A stretch of DNA of 64,000 nt from Trichothermofontia sichuanensis B231 (GTDB taxonomy: Bacteria > Cyanobacteriota > Cyanobacteriia > B231): NCBI RefSeq assembly GCF_026240635.1, contig NZ_CP110848.1, positions 4,049,741 to 4,113,740 of the forward strand, in the 5' to 3' direction. Position 1 is the first letter of the stretch. Each line of letters starts with the position of its first letter. The translations under genes and the position numbers were made by a program. Shown here piece after piece: positions 36,934 to 46,756 of this stretch. The notes under the pieces are model-generated. The model was not told where the DNA came from. It did not search any database and saw only the letters and a list, made by a program, of their open reading frames with translations.

Positions 36934-38556
36934 TCAGCGATGTTGATGAATAGGAATTTCGATGACAAACTCAGTGCCTTGATCAAGCGTTGAAGCGCAA
37001 GTGAGTCTCCCGCCGTGCTTTTCAACAATGATTTGATAACTAATTGACAAACCTATCCCAGTGCCTTTACCAACTTCTTTAGTCGTAAAAAAGGGGTTAA
37101 AAATCTGCTCCTCGACGCTTTCTGGAATACCAGGACCGTTATCGGCGATCGTAATTTTTACCCAGTGATTATCAACAATGGCAGTGCGAATGATGATCTG
37201 GTTATGGCGATTTTGATTTTCCGATAACATTCGCTCATTAGCGACTTCTAATGCATCAATAGCATTTGCCAGAATATTCATGATCACCTGATTCAATTGT
37301 CCGGGGTAACAATCTACTAGTGGCAAATCGGCATAGTCACGAATCACCTCAATTTCTGATTGACCCGGACGTTTCTTGAGACGATGTTCGAGAAGCATTA
37401 ACGTGCTATCGATCCCTTCGTGGATATCAACCGACTTAAATTCAGACTCATCTGTCCGGGAAAAATTGCGTAATGACAGAACAATTTGGCGAATGCGATC
37501 GGTACCGACACTAATCGAAGTCAGGATTTTAACTAAATCTTCTTGTAAAAATGCTAAATCAATTTCATCAATTTTATGCCTGATTTCTGGAACTGGTTCT
37601 GGATAACAATCCTGATAGAGTTTAACAAGTGCCAGTAGGTCATGAGCATAATCCTGAAGGTAGCCTACATTACCATATATAAAGTTTATGGGGTTATTAA
37701 TTTCATGGGCCACTCCTGCTACGAGCTGGCCAAGACTAGACATTTTTTCACTCTGAATTAACTGTATATGGGAAGCCTGCAAATCCTGAAGGGCTTGTTC
37801 TAGGGCATTCGCCTTTTGGGTTAGTTCAATCTGGGATTGAGCTAGATGATGATTGCTGCGTTCAAGTTCCTGCTTAGCGAGTTGGAGGTGCTGTTCTGCC
37901 TGTTGCCGTTGGCGTATGTATTGACCCACTAAGCCCAGAATTGTCAGCCAAGCTGCTGTTAGAACAATAAAGCTAACAACACTAAAAAAACTTGCATGAG
38001 AAAGGGCTGCTCCGTAGGTTGCTAAGCTCGCATAAGCCCGCTCATTCAAAGCTGTAATAATCTGGTTATTCCCCTCAGCGTAAATTTTTTTCTGGATCGC
38101 ATACTCAGGGCTAAATAGTAGGGCAAGCGCTGCTTCTGGCTTTCCTTGGCGAATGAGGGCAAAGGCTCGATTCTCCATTGCCACTAGTTTAATATTAGCA
38201 ATATCTATCTGGACAGCATAACGTTCATAAATATCCGGGGCTAATTCGATCGCTTGTTTGATGGTTTTATCCAGGATCGGCTCGTGTTGGCGATATCGAG
38301 TCTCCCAATCTAAATTGCCGGTGGCCGCAGCCATGCGAGCCGACATCGTTAGAACCTCGTCTAGATATGTGATTTCACCACTTAAATGCTGTAACTTAAA
38401 TGCATCCGTAATTTCATCTTGAAAATTGTGTGAAATTTGCCAAATATTTGAACTTCCCCAGGCAATTAATAGCAGACTTAAAAATATAGCGGTTGCTACA
38501 ATCTTCATCAAGCTTTGATGAAGTAGGCGATATAGCTTCTGATAAATTTGTCGCAT
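36934..38556 (-). CDS. Membrane sensor histidine kinase
   Basis: A 540-residue kinase: transmembrane helix 1 (~17-40), a ~145-residue periplasmic sensor region, helix 2 (~187-211), a coiled coil (~213-275), the HisKA-type dimerisation helix with phospho-acceptor His284 ([10 protein letters not shown]) and the ATP-binding domain ([21 protein letters not shown]). No receiver is fused, and no response regulator is next to it, so it is an orphan kinase. The gene is more AT-rich than its neighbours. The signal is unknown; the periplasmic part has no named domain. Confidence 0.88.
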   Translation of the reverse strand: MRQIYQKLYRLLHQSLMKIVATAIFLSLLLIAWGSSNIWQISHNFQDEITDAFKLQHLSGEITYLDEVLTMSARMAAATGNLDWETRYRQHEPILDKTIKQAIELAPDIYERYAVQIDIANIKLVAMENRAFALIRQGKPEAALALLFSPEYAIQKKIYAEGNNQIITALNERAYASLATYGAALSHASFFSVVSFIVLTAAWLTILGLVGQYIRQRQQAEQHLQLAKQELERSNHHLAQSQIELTQKANALEQALQDLQASHIQLIQSEKMSSLGQLVAGVAHEINNPINFIYGNVGYLQDYAHDLLALVKLYQDCYPEPVPEIRHKIDEIDLAFLQEDLVKILTSISVGTDRIRQIVLSLRNFSRTDESEFKSVDIHEGIDSTLMLLEHRLKKRPGQSEIEVIRDYADLPLVDCYPGQLNQVIMNILANAIDALEVANERMLSENQNRHNQIIIRTAIVDNHWVKITIADNGPGIPESVEEQIFNPFFTTKEVGKGTGIGLSISYQIIVEKHGGRLTCASTLDQGTEFVIEIPIHQHR

Positions 38557-38665
38557 AAGCTACCAAAAAAATATACATTGAGGAGCGGCAGACATGATGA
38601 TATAAAAATGAGCGTCTTCCTCTGCTCGTCATCATACCTGCTCTTTCTCAAGAAGAGAATGTCGC

Positions 38666-39376
38666 TCAGGATGATCGTCGGCTAAAACAGCGAAAGTAGA
38701 GAGATTGACTCAGTTCTTTGATCGGAAAAGTGAGATAGGTAATGGGGTTAATTGTCACAATAATATTGTGTACATTCCACTGGGCTAGGGTCACGATCGC
38801 CCGTGCAACCCATGTAGCTGACATGATTCCGTAGGGGTTTAACGGACTCTTAAATGGACCCAGAATTAATTTGCGAATCACACAGGGGGAATCCAGGCGT
38901 TGTAAGGTAATTAAATCCCCAAGGGTCCGCTTGGAGAGTTCATAAAGGGGACTAAAAGCCGGACTCACTTCTGCTTCTGAGGTATTGATCCAAAGTTCCT
39001 TGGGTGAACAATCGGTAGCGGCACGATCGCCATCAGCCCTGACCAATTCTAAAAATAAATTCCCCAATCGCAATGCCGAAAACGTATTGACCTCATAGGA
39101 TTTCTGGATCGCAGCCACCGAGCGATCGCCATAGACATTGACCCCGTGATTAATGATTAAAATGTCTACCTTTTGCAAATGGGTACGCAGGGCATGTTCC
39201 TGCCCCACCTCCCAAGTGACCACCTCAGTCCCAGGGAGAAACTCAGCGTCGGCATGGGTTGTTAAGGCAATGATCTTTGCACCTGCTTGGGCAAGGACCG
39301 CGCTCAAAGCTTGTCCTAGGGTGCCAGAGGCTCCCGTAATTGCAATAACCTTATTTTGGAATGATGATTTAATCAC
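38666..39376 (-). CDS. Short-chain dehydrogenase/reductase family protein
   Basis: A 236-residue SDR. The Rossmann nucleotide motif is GASGTLGQAL near residue 15, followed by INHGV, and the active-site pattern is Ser in INTSEAEVSP and YELSK (YxxxK). NADP or NAD preference and substrate are not evident. The C terminus (YLTFPIKELSQSLYFRCF) is aromatic and resembles membrane-associated members found in cyanobacterial sterol-desaturase/SDR proteins. It lies 110 bases upstream of the kinase gene on the same strand. Confidence 0.8.
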   Translation of the reverse strand: MIKSSFQNKVIAITGASGTLGQALSAVLAQAGAKIIALTTHADAEFLPGTEVVTWEVGQEHALRTHLQKVDILIINHGVNVYGDRSVAAIQKSYEVNTFSALRLGNLFLELVRADGDRAATDCSPKELWINTSEAEVSPAFSPLYELSKRTLGDLITLQRLDSPCVIRKLILGPFKSPLNPYGIMSATWVARAIVTLAQWNVHNIIVTINPITYLTFPIKELSQSLYFRCFSRRSS

Positions 39377-39484
39377 AGGGGTTCATCTATAAAAAGTAAA
39401 TCTTAAAAAAGTGAATCTTAGTGCTCTTCGTGTCTTGGTGGTTCATCACCAAGCCTATCCCGCTAACTAACATCCCGTCCAGCA

Positions 39485-40057
39485 CTAATTAAAGACCTGT
39501 CCTAACTTATGCAAATCTCGCTGAACTTCGATCGCGAGCGACCGATTATGGGGATCAACCCGCAACGCCTTTTGTAGATAGACCCTAGCCTTATCAAACT
39601 GGTGTTCCTTAATTAAATAGCGCCCCCAGCGTTGATAGACGATCGCCTGCCATTGGCGCACCTCTATATCCTGGGAAAGCCGCTGTGCCAACCCCTCCAC
39701 CAGTGCAATCGCCCGTGGAAAGCGTTGTTGCTTGAGTAACACCTGAAGTTGTTGATAGGCAGACTGTTTTAATTGTTGTTCCACCGCACTCAAGGGTTGT
39801 CCCCCGCCAACCGTTACCGTCATCCCTGCCGTTTGTCGCAGCGAACTGAGCGACCCATCCCCCTGAGCCACCGGCATGGCTTTCATCAGCACCTTATAGG
39901 CTTCCGTAATCCGTAAAAACATTTCATGGGCCTGCTGATCGCCAGGGTTGGCATCGGGGTGATATTGCCGTGCCAACCGCCGATAGGACGCCTTCACCTC
40001 CGCCGCTGCCGCGCCCGATCGTAACCCTAATACCCGGTAGCAATCAGCAAGATTCAT
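39485..40057 (-). CDS. J-domain protein with TPR-like tail
   Basis: A 190-residue co-chaperone: residues 1-~65 are a DnaJ domain with the HPD triad in RQYHPDANPGD, which stimulates DnaK ATPase. The rest (~90-190) has TPR-like helices (AIALVEGLAQRLSQDIEV, YLIKEHQFDKARVYLQKAL), probably binding a partner protein. No zinc finger or substrate domain of true DnaJ is present. It is a single gene. Confidence 0.88.
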   Translation of the reverse strand: MNLADCYRVLGLRSGAAAAEVKASYRRLARQYHPDANPGDQQAHEMFLRITEAYKVLMKAMPVAQGDGSLSSLRQTAGMTVTVGGGQPLSAVEQQLKQSAYQQLQVLLKQQRFPRAIALVEGLAQRLSQDIEVRQWQAIVYQRWGRYLIKEHQFDKARVYLQKALRVDPHNRSLAIEVQRDLHKLGQVFN

Positions 40058-40294
40058 GACTATTTGTAGGGGAGATGTACGGAAATTAACTCAAAGATCC
40101 GTCATTATCCCAGTGCGTTGCCAGGACTGTCAGTACAGCGTAACATTTACCCGACCACATGCCTGTCTACATTGACACCCTCGAACCTACCCCCAACTAT
40201 GGGGACAAATTGCGCTAGCGTCAACCCATACAGAAATCGCACCAGCCAATCGCCTGTGCCCTTGGGCCGGATACTACCCGCCATAGTTTTCGAG

Positions 40295-40885
40295 CTATGC
40301 CGTTTCAATGACACGATCAATCAGGCCATACTCCTTGGCTTCCTCCGCTGACATAAAGAAATCTCGATCCATATCCCGCTCGATCTTTTCCAGAGGTTGG
40401 CCGGTGTTCTCTGCGTAGATCTCATTTAATTGTCGGCGAATGCGCAGGATTTCCCGTGCTTCAATTTCGATATCCGTAGCTTGCCCACGGGTACCTCCCG
40501 ACGGCTGGTGGATCATAATCCGCGAGTGGGGTAGGGCCAGGCGTTTGCCCTTCGTCCCGCCCGCCAGCAGGAAAGACCCCATCGACGCTGCCAACCCCAC
40601 ACAAATAGTCACCACCTCAGACTTAATGTGCTGCATGGTGTCATAAATGGCCATCCCCGCCGTTACCGAACCACCGGGGGAATTGATATAGAGGTAAATG
40701 GGCTTGCTTTGATCGTCAGAGTCGAGATAGAGCAGGTAAGCCACGATCGCATTGGCAATCCCGTCATCCACCTCTTCGGAGAGGAAAATAATCCGCTCGC
40801 GGAAGAGACGCTCGTAAATGTTAATCCATTGTTCATAGGCACTACCGGGCAGACGGTAGGGAACACTGGGAATACCGATCGGCAT
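40295..40885 (-). CDS. clpP: ATP-dependent Clp protease proteolytic subunit
   Basis: A 196-residue ClpP with the full catalytic triad: Ser101 (GLAASMGSF), His126 ([10 protein letters not shown]) and Asp175 (RDFFMS). It would form the proteolytic ring used with ClpC or ClpX. The N terminus [20 protein letters not shown] is typical of one cyanobacterial ClpP paralogue group with an active Ser; the catalytically dead ClpR lacks it. It is a single gene, with no partner chaperone nearby. Confidence 0.96.
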   Translation of the reverse strand: MPIGIPSVPYRLPGSAYEQWINIYERLFRERIIFLSEEVDDGIANAIVAYLLYLDSDDQSKPIYLYINSPGGSVTAGMAIYDTMQHIKSEVVTICVGLAASMGSFLLAGGTKGKRLALPHSRIMIHQPSGGTRGQATDIEIEAREILRIRRQLNEIYAENTGQPLEKIERDMDRDFFMSAEEAKEYGLIDRVIETA

Positions 40886-40954
40886 GGGAATACTCCTAGG
40901 AACTCAGATAATTTTAACGTGCGCTCAACCGGGTTAGCGATGACCGGCGTTTAT

Positions 40955-40997
40955 CCAGACCTTACCTGTGTACTGAGTAAATTAGGTAAAGGCTGTA
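40955..40997. repeat. Family A solo end
   Basis: Only the A-end is present: a stretch with TGTGTACTGAGTAAATTAGG followed by TAAAGGCTGTA, identical to the outer ~33 bases of full family A copies. The rest of the element is missing, which suggests deletion or decay. It is in the gap 40886-41275, close to the family B copy at 41041. Confidence 0.6.
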
Positions 40998-41040
40998 CTC
41001 GCTCAGTTTCCCTCACTTCTCACTTCTCTACCCTCACTCC

Positions 41041-41145
41041 TATGCTTAATCCAAATAAGAACGATACAGTTTTTCACTCGCCTCTCCCGCTCTGGGAGAG
41101 AGGTTGGGGGTGAGGGTGCTGTTTCAGCCTAAATTGCAATGGCTA
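41041..41145. mobile_element. Family B MITE-like element, copy 3
   Basis: A 105-bp copy from TATGCTTAATCC to CAATGGCTA, the same length as the copies at 3630, 36825 and 46949. It lies in the clpP/PIN-PhoH spacer. Just right of it, at about 41156-41201, is a family C remnant ending GTGTCAGTCAATC. Confidence 0.65.
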
Positions 41146-41275
41146 TAAATCTGGAAAAAGAGTTGGGGTGGGGGTGGTGCGAGCTGTGTCAGTCAATCGG
41201 CCAGACAACCGGCTATGTGCCCAGACAGTGGCAAACTCCCAGCACGCAATGCCAAACTGGTACGAGCTTCAAGGC

Positions 41276-42601
41276 TTAAAGCAACACTGAAGCCCGCTCC
41301 GCTAGCGGCGATCGCTCCCCCTTAATCAGGGTAATATGCCCCGCAAGAGCATCCTGCTTAAACCGTTCGACGACGTAGGACAACCCATTACTAGCGGCAT
41401 CGACATAGGGGTTGTCAATTTGATCCACATCGCCTGTAAGGACCACCTTGGTGCCTTCTCCGGCACGGGTCAGGATAGTTTTCACCTCATGGGGCGTCAA
41501 ATTCTGAGCCTCATCAACAATGAGGAATTGCTTGGGTAAACTGCGCCCGCGAATATAAGTCAGGGGTTCAATTTGCAATAAGCCCCGTTGAATCAGCTCC
41601 TCATGTCCTCGCTGCCAAGGTCCCATCTTGCCAGAGGATTCATGCACCCCAAAAATCAGATCAAAATTGTCATATAACGGCTGCATCCAAGGGGTCAGTT
41701 TTTCTGACACATCCCCTGGTAAATAGCCCAAATCCCGGCCCATCGGCACGATCGGACGCGAAATCAATAGGCGGCTATAGACAGTTTCATCCGCAACTTT
41801 TTGCAACCCCGCCGCGATCGCCAGCAACGTCTTCCCAGTCCCGGCCTTGCCCACCAGGGTAACCAACTGCACCGAGTCGCGCAATAACAGTTCGAGCGCA
41901 AATTTCTGCTCCCGGTTGCGGGCATGAATTCGGGACACTCCTGTATGGGGCAATTTGAGCAATGCGGTAATCTCCCCCTGACTGCCCACTATCCCCAACG
42001 CCGTATGGGAAGGATTGGTTTCATCCACCAAGGTAATGGCCTCATTGGGCAGCAATTCCATATCCAGCGTCAGACTACCCTGCTGATAAAACTGATCAAT
42101 CAGGGCTGGCGCGACCCAGACTTCTGCTGCCCCTGTATAAAGCTCCTCAACATCTACTTTGTCGGTTTCATAGTCCTCAGCCCGGAGATCCAGGGCATCC
42201 GCCTTAATCCGCAGGTTCGTGTCCTTGCTGATCAGCACCACCGGACATTGGCATTGGCGCTTCAGTTCCAAGGCCACAGCCAGGATGGCATTATCCCCTT
42301 GATCGCCCTCCAGTTCCGCCGGTAATTCTTGCAGCGTCTTCCGGTGACATAGGGCCACCCGCAACACCCCGCTCCCGCCATTCAGAGGAATCCCTTCGGT
42401 CAAGTGCCCCTTTTGGCGCAAGCGATCGAGGTTGCGAGACACTTGGCGGGCATTGCGCCCCGTCATCTCGGGTAGCTTTTTAAAGCGATCGAGTTCTTCA
42501 ATAATCGTCATCGGCAACACCACATCATTATCCTGAAACCGCAGCATGGCATTGGGATCATGCAGGAGCACATTGGTATCCAGGACAAAGATTTTTTTCA
42601 T
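41276..42601 (-). CDS. PIN domain-PhoH ATPase fusion
   Basis: A 441-residue protein from the ATG at 42601: an N-terminal PIN nuclease domain (VLDTNVLLHDP, and acidic residues downstream) joined to a PhoH-type P-loop ATPase ([18 protein letters not shown], then QFLIVDEAQNLTP). PIN-PhoH proteins act on RNA as helicase/ribonucleases. The same fusion is common in cyanobacteria. An upstream in-frame extension of 17 codons starts in non-conserved sequence. Confidence 0.92.
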   Translation of the reverse strand: MKKIFVLDTNVLLHDPNAMLRFQDNDVVLPMTIIEELDRFKKLPEMTGRNARQVSRNLDRLRQKGHLTEGIPLNGGSGVLRVALCHRKTLQELPAELEGDQGDNAILAVALELKRQCQCPVVLISKDTNLRIKADALDLRAEDYETDKVDVEELYTGAAEVWVAPALIDQFYQQGSLTLDMELLPNEAITLVDETNPSHTALGIVGSQGEITALLKLPHTGVSRIHARNREQKFALELLLRDSVQLVTLVGKAGTGKTLLAIAAGLQKVADETVYSRLLISRPIVPMGRDLGYLPGDVSEKLTPWMQPLYDNFDLIFGVHESSGKMGPWQRGHEELIQRGLLQIEPLTYIRGRSLPKQFLIVDEAQNLTPHEVKTILTRAGEGTKVVLTGDVDQIDNPYVDAASNGLSYVVERFKQDALAGHITLIKGERSPLAERASVLL

Positions 42602-42667
42602 GTTTCCCGTCGTTACAGTAAGCGTTGCCGTAGCTGCATCGTAGCAGCCCAATGGTCCCCCGTCACA

Positions 42668-42697
42668 GGTATATTCCTGATCGGTATATTCCTGATC
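42668..42697. repeat. Perfect 15-bp tandem duplication
   Basis: Two head-to-tail units of GGTATATTCCTGATC in the spacer upstream of the PIN-PhoH gene. Confidence 0.85.
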
Positions 42698-42795
42698 GGG
42701 GGGCGATCGCCGTTGTTATAATGCCGTTCCCCCTGCTTCCAGCCCCTGAGTACAGAAGCCGGAAAACAACCTGTCTGGGTATTTCCTCTGCCGAT

Positions 42796-42906
42796 TCAGG
42801 CAACCGCAGTTGCCAGGAGCAGTAACCAGAACAGGAACGTCAGTCCCACTAAGCCGACCGTATGAAGGCGGTGGGGATGTTTGTGGGTGGGTGTGTCTGG
42901 ATCCAT
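42796..42906 (-). CDS. 36-residue membrane peptide
   Basis: A short ORF: a hydrophilic, His-rich start MDPDTPTHKHPHRLHTVG followed by one hydrophobic stretch GLVGLTFLFWLLLLATAVA that could span a membrane, then a stop. The ATG at 42906 is preceded by AGGAGGGAGG with 4 bases of spacing, an unusually strong ribosome-binding site for this region. Size and topology resemble small thylakoid or plasma-membrane subunits, but it matches none I can name. It lies alone in the 425-base gap between the LOG gene and PIN-PhoH, on the same strand as both. Confidence 0.55.
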   Translation of the reverse strand: MDPDTPTHKHPHRLHTVGLVGLTFLFWLLLLATAVA

Positions 42907-43026
42907 CGGCCTCCCTCCTGCCAGTGCTCCAACCTGGACCATTACAGCACCGCATGGCCCTGTTCCTATTGTCTTTAGTTAGGGGGAAAAGTGATCCTTA
43001 TTCGCACAGAAATTCGCAAAGAAGCG

Positions 43027-43863
43027 TTATGGCAAATCCGTCGTCAGGCCATTGGCCTGACGCCAGCGGTGATGATCCACCTGGAGCAAAGCGATCGCCG
43101 CCTCAAAGCTATCGACACATTTGGGGATCGAAAGATCGGCAGGATCGGCCATAGCCGGCGTCGTGGCTAACATGTAGTGCTTGGCCCAGGTTGTCAGATC
43201 AGCCCACATCTGGCCAATCATAATGAAGGGCGTATCCCGGAGTTGCCGCACTTGGAGCAACTGCCAGATCATTAGGGCCTCCAGGGTCGTACCAATGCCA
43301 CCGGGAACGACCACAAAGGCATCAGAAATCAGCACAAAGTGATGTAGCCGGGAGAAAAAGGTTTGATGGCAGTAGACCTGCTCGACAAAGGGATTGGTAG
43401 CCTGTTCAAAATCCAGATCCACCCGAATCCCGATCGATTGCGTTAAATCCTGTGGGTCCGCCAGCACACTCCCCTCATTCGCTGCCTGCATCAGGCCGGG
43501 ACCGCCCCCCGTGACAATATCGCAGCCCATCCGGGTCAGTTCACTCGCTAGGTGACGCACACCTTTGTAGAGGGGAGCGTGGGGATGCATCCGGGCTGAG
43601 CCAAAAATAGTCACGCGATACCGCTCCTGTTTTGGAGGGCGAATTCGGGTTAAATTATTCACCACTTCCCAGAGACTCAAAACCGCCTCCTGGACGATCG
43701 CGAAGGCCGCATCCCCTTCCCCGATCGGGACCGCATGAGAACGCATAACAGGACAGGTAGGAGTTGGGTCAACCGACGGAGAAGGCGGTGGATTCACGGG
43801 CAACAGGCTAGGTATAGAGACAACAAACTGTTTGTTTGGTTTTTTTAAAGGTTTTTTAGTCAA
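43027..43863 (-). CDS. LOG family protein (cytokinin riboside phosphoribohydrolase-like)
   Basis: A 278-residue member of the LOG/TIGR00730 family (also called lysine decarboxylase-like). The hallmark PGGIGTTLEAL (GGxGTxxE) and the phosphate-binding TGGGPGLMQAANEGS are present. Family members release the base from nucleoside 5'-monophosphates. The first ~60 residues are a Pro-rich extension not needed for the fold, so the actual start could be later. Confidence 0.88.
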   Translation of the reverse strand: MTKKPLKKPNKQFVVSIPSLLPVNPPPSPSVDPTPTCPVMRSHAVPIGEGDAAFAIVQEAVLSLWEVVNNLTRIRPPKQERYRVTIFGSARMHPHAPLYKGVRHLASELTRMGCDIVTGGGPGLMQAANEGSVLADPQDLTQSIGIRVDLDFEQATNPFVEQVYCHQTFFSRLHHFVLISDAFVVVPGGIGTTLEALMIWQLLQVRQLRDTPFIMIGQMWADLTTWAKHYMLATTPAMADPADLSIPKCVDSFEAAIALLQVDHHRWRQANGLTTDLP

Positions 43864-44165
43864 AAACCGGCATCATCCGGCCAATTTTGGGCGGAAGTGG
43901 GCACAAACACTCGCCACCAGTTCAGGTGGCAGGAGAAACAAAGGCAATTACACTGAATCGCCAGCGTCAAAATCCAAACTAATTTTAGCCGAGTTGATCG
44001 CCAGTATTGGTGTCTGTCCGAGTCACTCGTCGTGGGGGCAATTTCCCCCCCACAACAACCGGTAGCTGGACAAGCCTACCGTTGGTGCCCCTACTGTTGG
44101 TGCCTAATCCTGTCCTAGGGGGTGTATTTCAGGCGTATGCTGAATCTTGAACCCCTACCGAATCT
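43864..44165. other. Divergent spacer with hairpins
   Basis: About 300 bases between the LOG gene and the DUF1824 gene. Two inverted repeats are visible: GCCACC-AGTTCA-GGTGGC near 43914-43931 and GTGGGGG...CCCCCAC near 44033-44053. There is no ORF with coding character and no recognisable operator. Confidence 0.4.
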
Positions 44166-44591
44166 ATGCCCCCTATGAGTACCCTGAACCGGGATCAAGC
44201 CCATACCCTGCTCAAGCAGTACGACTGTCTCAATCCCTCCACTGCCGCGGTTGACCGGGATCAGGTACGGGCAGCCCTCCTGCAAGTCGTCGCCGAGTCC
44301 GATCAGCAGATTTTGGGGATCTGTGCCGATAGCGTTGAGCAGGGAATGGTCACCCTCAAAGCCTACGCCCAAGCCCTAGGATATGCCCGCATTCCTAACC
44401 CTACGATCGCGCAGCAGGCGATCGCCGAACCGGTATACATCAAGTTCAATCCCAACGCCGACGTGTTTTATATCAACCCCTATCCCGGCCACTATCGGGG
44501 AGTGTTAGTTTCCTGTCAATCTGCCGACAGGGAAGGGATCAATGAGCTGTACGGCCATCTCCCCTTAGACTTATTTGGCGATGCTAACTAG
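44166..44591 (+). CDS. DUF1824 protein
   Basis: A 141-residue soluble protein of the cyanobacterial DUF1824 family (ALLQVVAESDQQILGICAD, FNPNADVFYINPYPGHYRGVL, EGINELYGHLPLDLF). The family is conserved in cyanobacteria with no known activity. ATGs 3 codons apart (44166 and 44175) are both possible. Confidence 0.82.
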   Translation: MPPMSTLNRDQAHTLLKQYDCLNPSTAAVDRDQVRAALLQVVAESDQQILGICADSVEQGMVTLKAYAQALGYARIPNPTIAQQAIAEPVYIKFNPNADVFYINPYPGHYRGVLVSCQSADREGINELYGHLPLDLFGDAN

Positions 44592-44655
44592 GTTCCACCC
44601 CGCTGCCTTGGCATCGCCAAACACGCCGTTGGCGTCAAGCTGGCAAGACCAGTTC

Positions 44656-45048
44656 CTAATCCCGTGCATCAGCGTCATGGGGGGGGTAACCCAGGGGATT
44701 AGACCTCAACCGCTCCCAAGGGGTGGCAAAGGCCACGTCCCCCGTAATATGAACATCCAGTTCCATGCGCTGTTCCATTTGGCGCAGAAAATAGCCCGTC
44801 ATCATGGCCGAGGCCAACAGACCGGCGAGGTTCTCGCGATCGGTGGTAATTTGCACATTAAACCCTTCCGCTGGCAGCATCCCGACCATGCCCTGCACAT
44901 TCTGGGAAATAATTTCCTTGATTTCAGGGCTAACTGACTTCACAACCCGTGCCAAGACCTCCGGCGGTTGGTGTTGGAGATATTGCAACAACAGATTGGT
45001 CTGGTTGTCTTCCACGTCCGTATTCAGAAAGTCAGGGTCAAATACCAT
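44656..45048 (-). CDS. DUF760 protein
   Basis: A 130-residue protein with the DUF760 signature (LLLQYLQHQPPEVLARVVKS, IISQNVQGMVGMLP, MTGYFLRQMEQRMELD). DUF760 is a cyanobacterial/plastid family; the plant members take part in chloroplast turnover processes, but the bacterial function is not settled. It is upstream of nothing else on the same strand except scpB, 143 bases away. Confidence 0.85.
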   Translation of the reverse strand: MVFDPDFLNTDVEDNQTNLLLQYLQHQPPEVLARVVKSVSPEIKEIISQNVQGMVGMLPAEGFNVQITTDRENLAGLLASAMMTGYFLRQMEQRMELDVHITGDVAFATPWERLRSNPLGYPPHDADARD

Positions 45049-45191
45049 GAGTGCTCAAGATCGACATTGGTTATTTACTAATCTAAACGCTCCTGTTAAC
45101 TTTCACCTCCCCAAATTTGCGTGAATTCTCCCTTTAACTCCGGCCCATTAGCGGTGCAAGGGGCAACAGACCGTTGCCTAATTCAGTAAAT

Positions 45192-45782
45192 TTACGGGGA
45201 CGAGGCAGCGGCATCGACGGCGGGATTGACTTGAGGGTCCGCGATCGCGGTCGTTTCTGGTGCTTGATGCGCGGGACTCTCAGTCACTGCATCTGGCGGC
45301 GAGCTGAGGGCTGGAATTTGGGGCAGCGATTCGGTTTGGAAATATCGAAAAAACTTATCAGTCAGTAACAACCGCACGGACCGGCTATCCGCGACCCGAC
45401 GTTTGCGCACAAATCCTTTCTCGACCAACTCCTGGACATGCTGGTAGGCTCCCGATCCTCGCAACTCTACTAATTCCGTTTGCAAAATGGATCCCTTGAG
45501 GGCGATCGCTGCTAGGGTCCGCAAGGTACCGACTCCTAAATCGAGTGGAATCAGTTGTTCGACTAACCCCTGGAATGCCGTGCGCAATTGTAGGCTGTAG
45601 CCGTCCGCCGTTTCAATCACTTCCAGAGCACTGTCCCGGTGGTTGTAGTCGTCCATCAGTTCCAGCAGGGCTTCTTCAACCGCTTCGCGATCGCAGCCAG
45701 CATATTCAGCGATCTGGGCAATGGTGAGGGCCTGTCCTTTCAGGTAAAGAATGGCTTCAACCTTGGCACTTAAGGCGGACAT
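45192..45782 (-). CDS. scpB: Segregation and condensation protein B
   Basis: ScpB binds ScpA in the SMC-ScpAB condensin that organises chromosomes. The 196-residue protein has two winged-helix units (KVEAILYLKGQALTIAQIAE and ALKGSILQTELVELRG...VRKRRVADSRSVRLLLTDKFF). The last 40 residues (Pro/Ala-rich) are poorly conserved. scpA and smc are not in the window. Confidence 0.94.
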   Translation of the reverse strand: MSALSAKVEAILYLKGQALTIAQIAEYAGCDREAVEEALLELMDDYNHRDSALEVIETADGYSLQLRTAFQGLVEQLIPLDLGVGTLRTLAAIALKGSILQTELVELRGSGAYQHVQELVEKGFVRKRRVADSRSVRLLLTDKFFRYFQTESLPQIPALSSPPDAVTESPAHQAPETTAIADPQVNPAVDAAASSP

Positions 45783-45964
45783 GGGAAATCACTCGATCGA
45801 GATTTAGCGAGATTTAGGATGGGGCTTGCCCAAGTGGGGGACACCTTATTGTGGACAATCCTGATAGTATCGGCGCACCTCAATAAATGAGGGAAAAGCG
45901 AACAGAGATAGTCACTCAATTGCCCTCACTGCTCACTGCTCTATCCTCACTCCTAAAGGTATTC

Positions 45965-46064
45965 TCCCACCAGCGGCGAAGGGACTTTAAGCCAAATCCC
46001 TGGCTCGCTCGCCCGCCCTGGAAGAGGGGTTGGGGTGAGGGCCGTCCGCGTTTTGTCAGTCAAT
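45965..46064. repeat. Family C dispersed repeat, copy 3
   Basis: Inverted relative to copy 1: it runs from GGCGAAGGGACTT through CTGGAAGAGGGG to TTTTGTCAGTCAA. With the CACTGCTCACTGCTCTATCC segment at 45911-45955 it fills the gap 45783-46102. Confidence 0.5.
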
Positions 46065-46102
46065 TAGGCGCCGGTATCTATGATGTTGCGCAAACTGGCT
46101 GC

Positions 46103-46651
46103 TTAAGCTTGCCGCTGCTGCCACTGCTGGCGAATCGTTTCAATCCGCTTACGGTTAACGCCCAGATCCGATTGCCCTAACCGGGACGCCGATCGCACCT
46201 GGATTAAACCATTGGCCTCATCCAGCCAGAACTCCACATCATCGACAAACCCGATAATCGGCGTTGCAAATTCAGCATATAGGTAGGTGTCGGTTGCGTC
46301 GACAATCCGGGTGCGTTGCTGCTGGGCCACTAATTGCTGCAATTGAGAAAAAGCCATTTTACCATCGCCAGTATAGGTTAGCGGCTCGATGTGGTGTGAG
46401 GGATCCTGACTTTGACTCGATACGCAGTTAGGGGAACGGGGACAGGGAGCCAGTTTACCTGCCTTAACACCTAGGTTGGTTGGGGGCGTTCCAGGAAACG
46501 ATAGGATACTGCCCACTATCGCACGAGTTGTCATCGCTTCCACGATCGGCTGAGCCGGCCAGCGATCGCTGACAGGTTGACTCGGAAATGGGACTAATAC
46601 CCAGTTTTGCCAGCAGACCATCCCCACGAGGATTATTGCCAAAAACTTCAT
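46103..46651 (-). CDS. DUF1499 protein
   Basis: A 182-residue exported or membrane-anchored protein (N-terminal helix FLAIILVGMVCWQNW) with the DUF1499 motif CPRSPNCVSSQSQDPSHHIEP and GFVDDVEFWLDE. The family is widespread with unknown function. A single gene, with repeats on both sides. Confidence 0.85.
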   Translation of the reverse strand: MKFLAIILVGMVCWQNWVLVPFPSQPVSDRWPAQPIVEAMTTRAIVGSILSFPGTPPTNLGVKAGKLAPCPRSPNCVSSQSQDPSHHIEPLTYTGDGKMAFSQLQQLVAQQQRTRIVDATDTYLYAEFATPIIGFVDDVEFWLDEANGLIQVRSASRLGQSDLGVNRKRIETIRQQWQQRQA

Positions 46652-46756
46652 CTCGACGACTTTATCTCTACTGCTTTATCCCTTTAAGGCGCCGTTCGTA
46701 CTCTGTTCATGAGTAGCTCATGAGTGATCCTTGCGCAGGATCCTGTTTGTGATGTT

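Noticed and set aside
42810-43154. 114-codon plus-strand ORF overlapping the LOG gene start
   Set aside because: It is antisense to the LOG gene end and to the 36-residue peptide; Pro/Arg-rich shadow.
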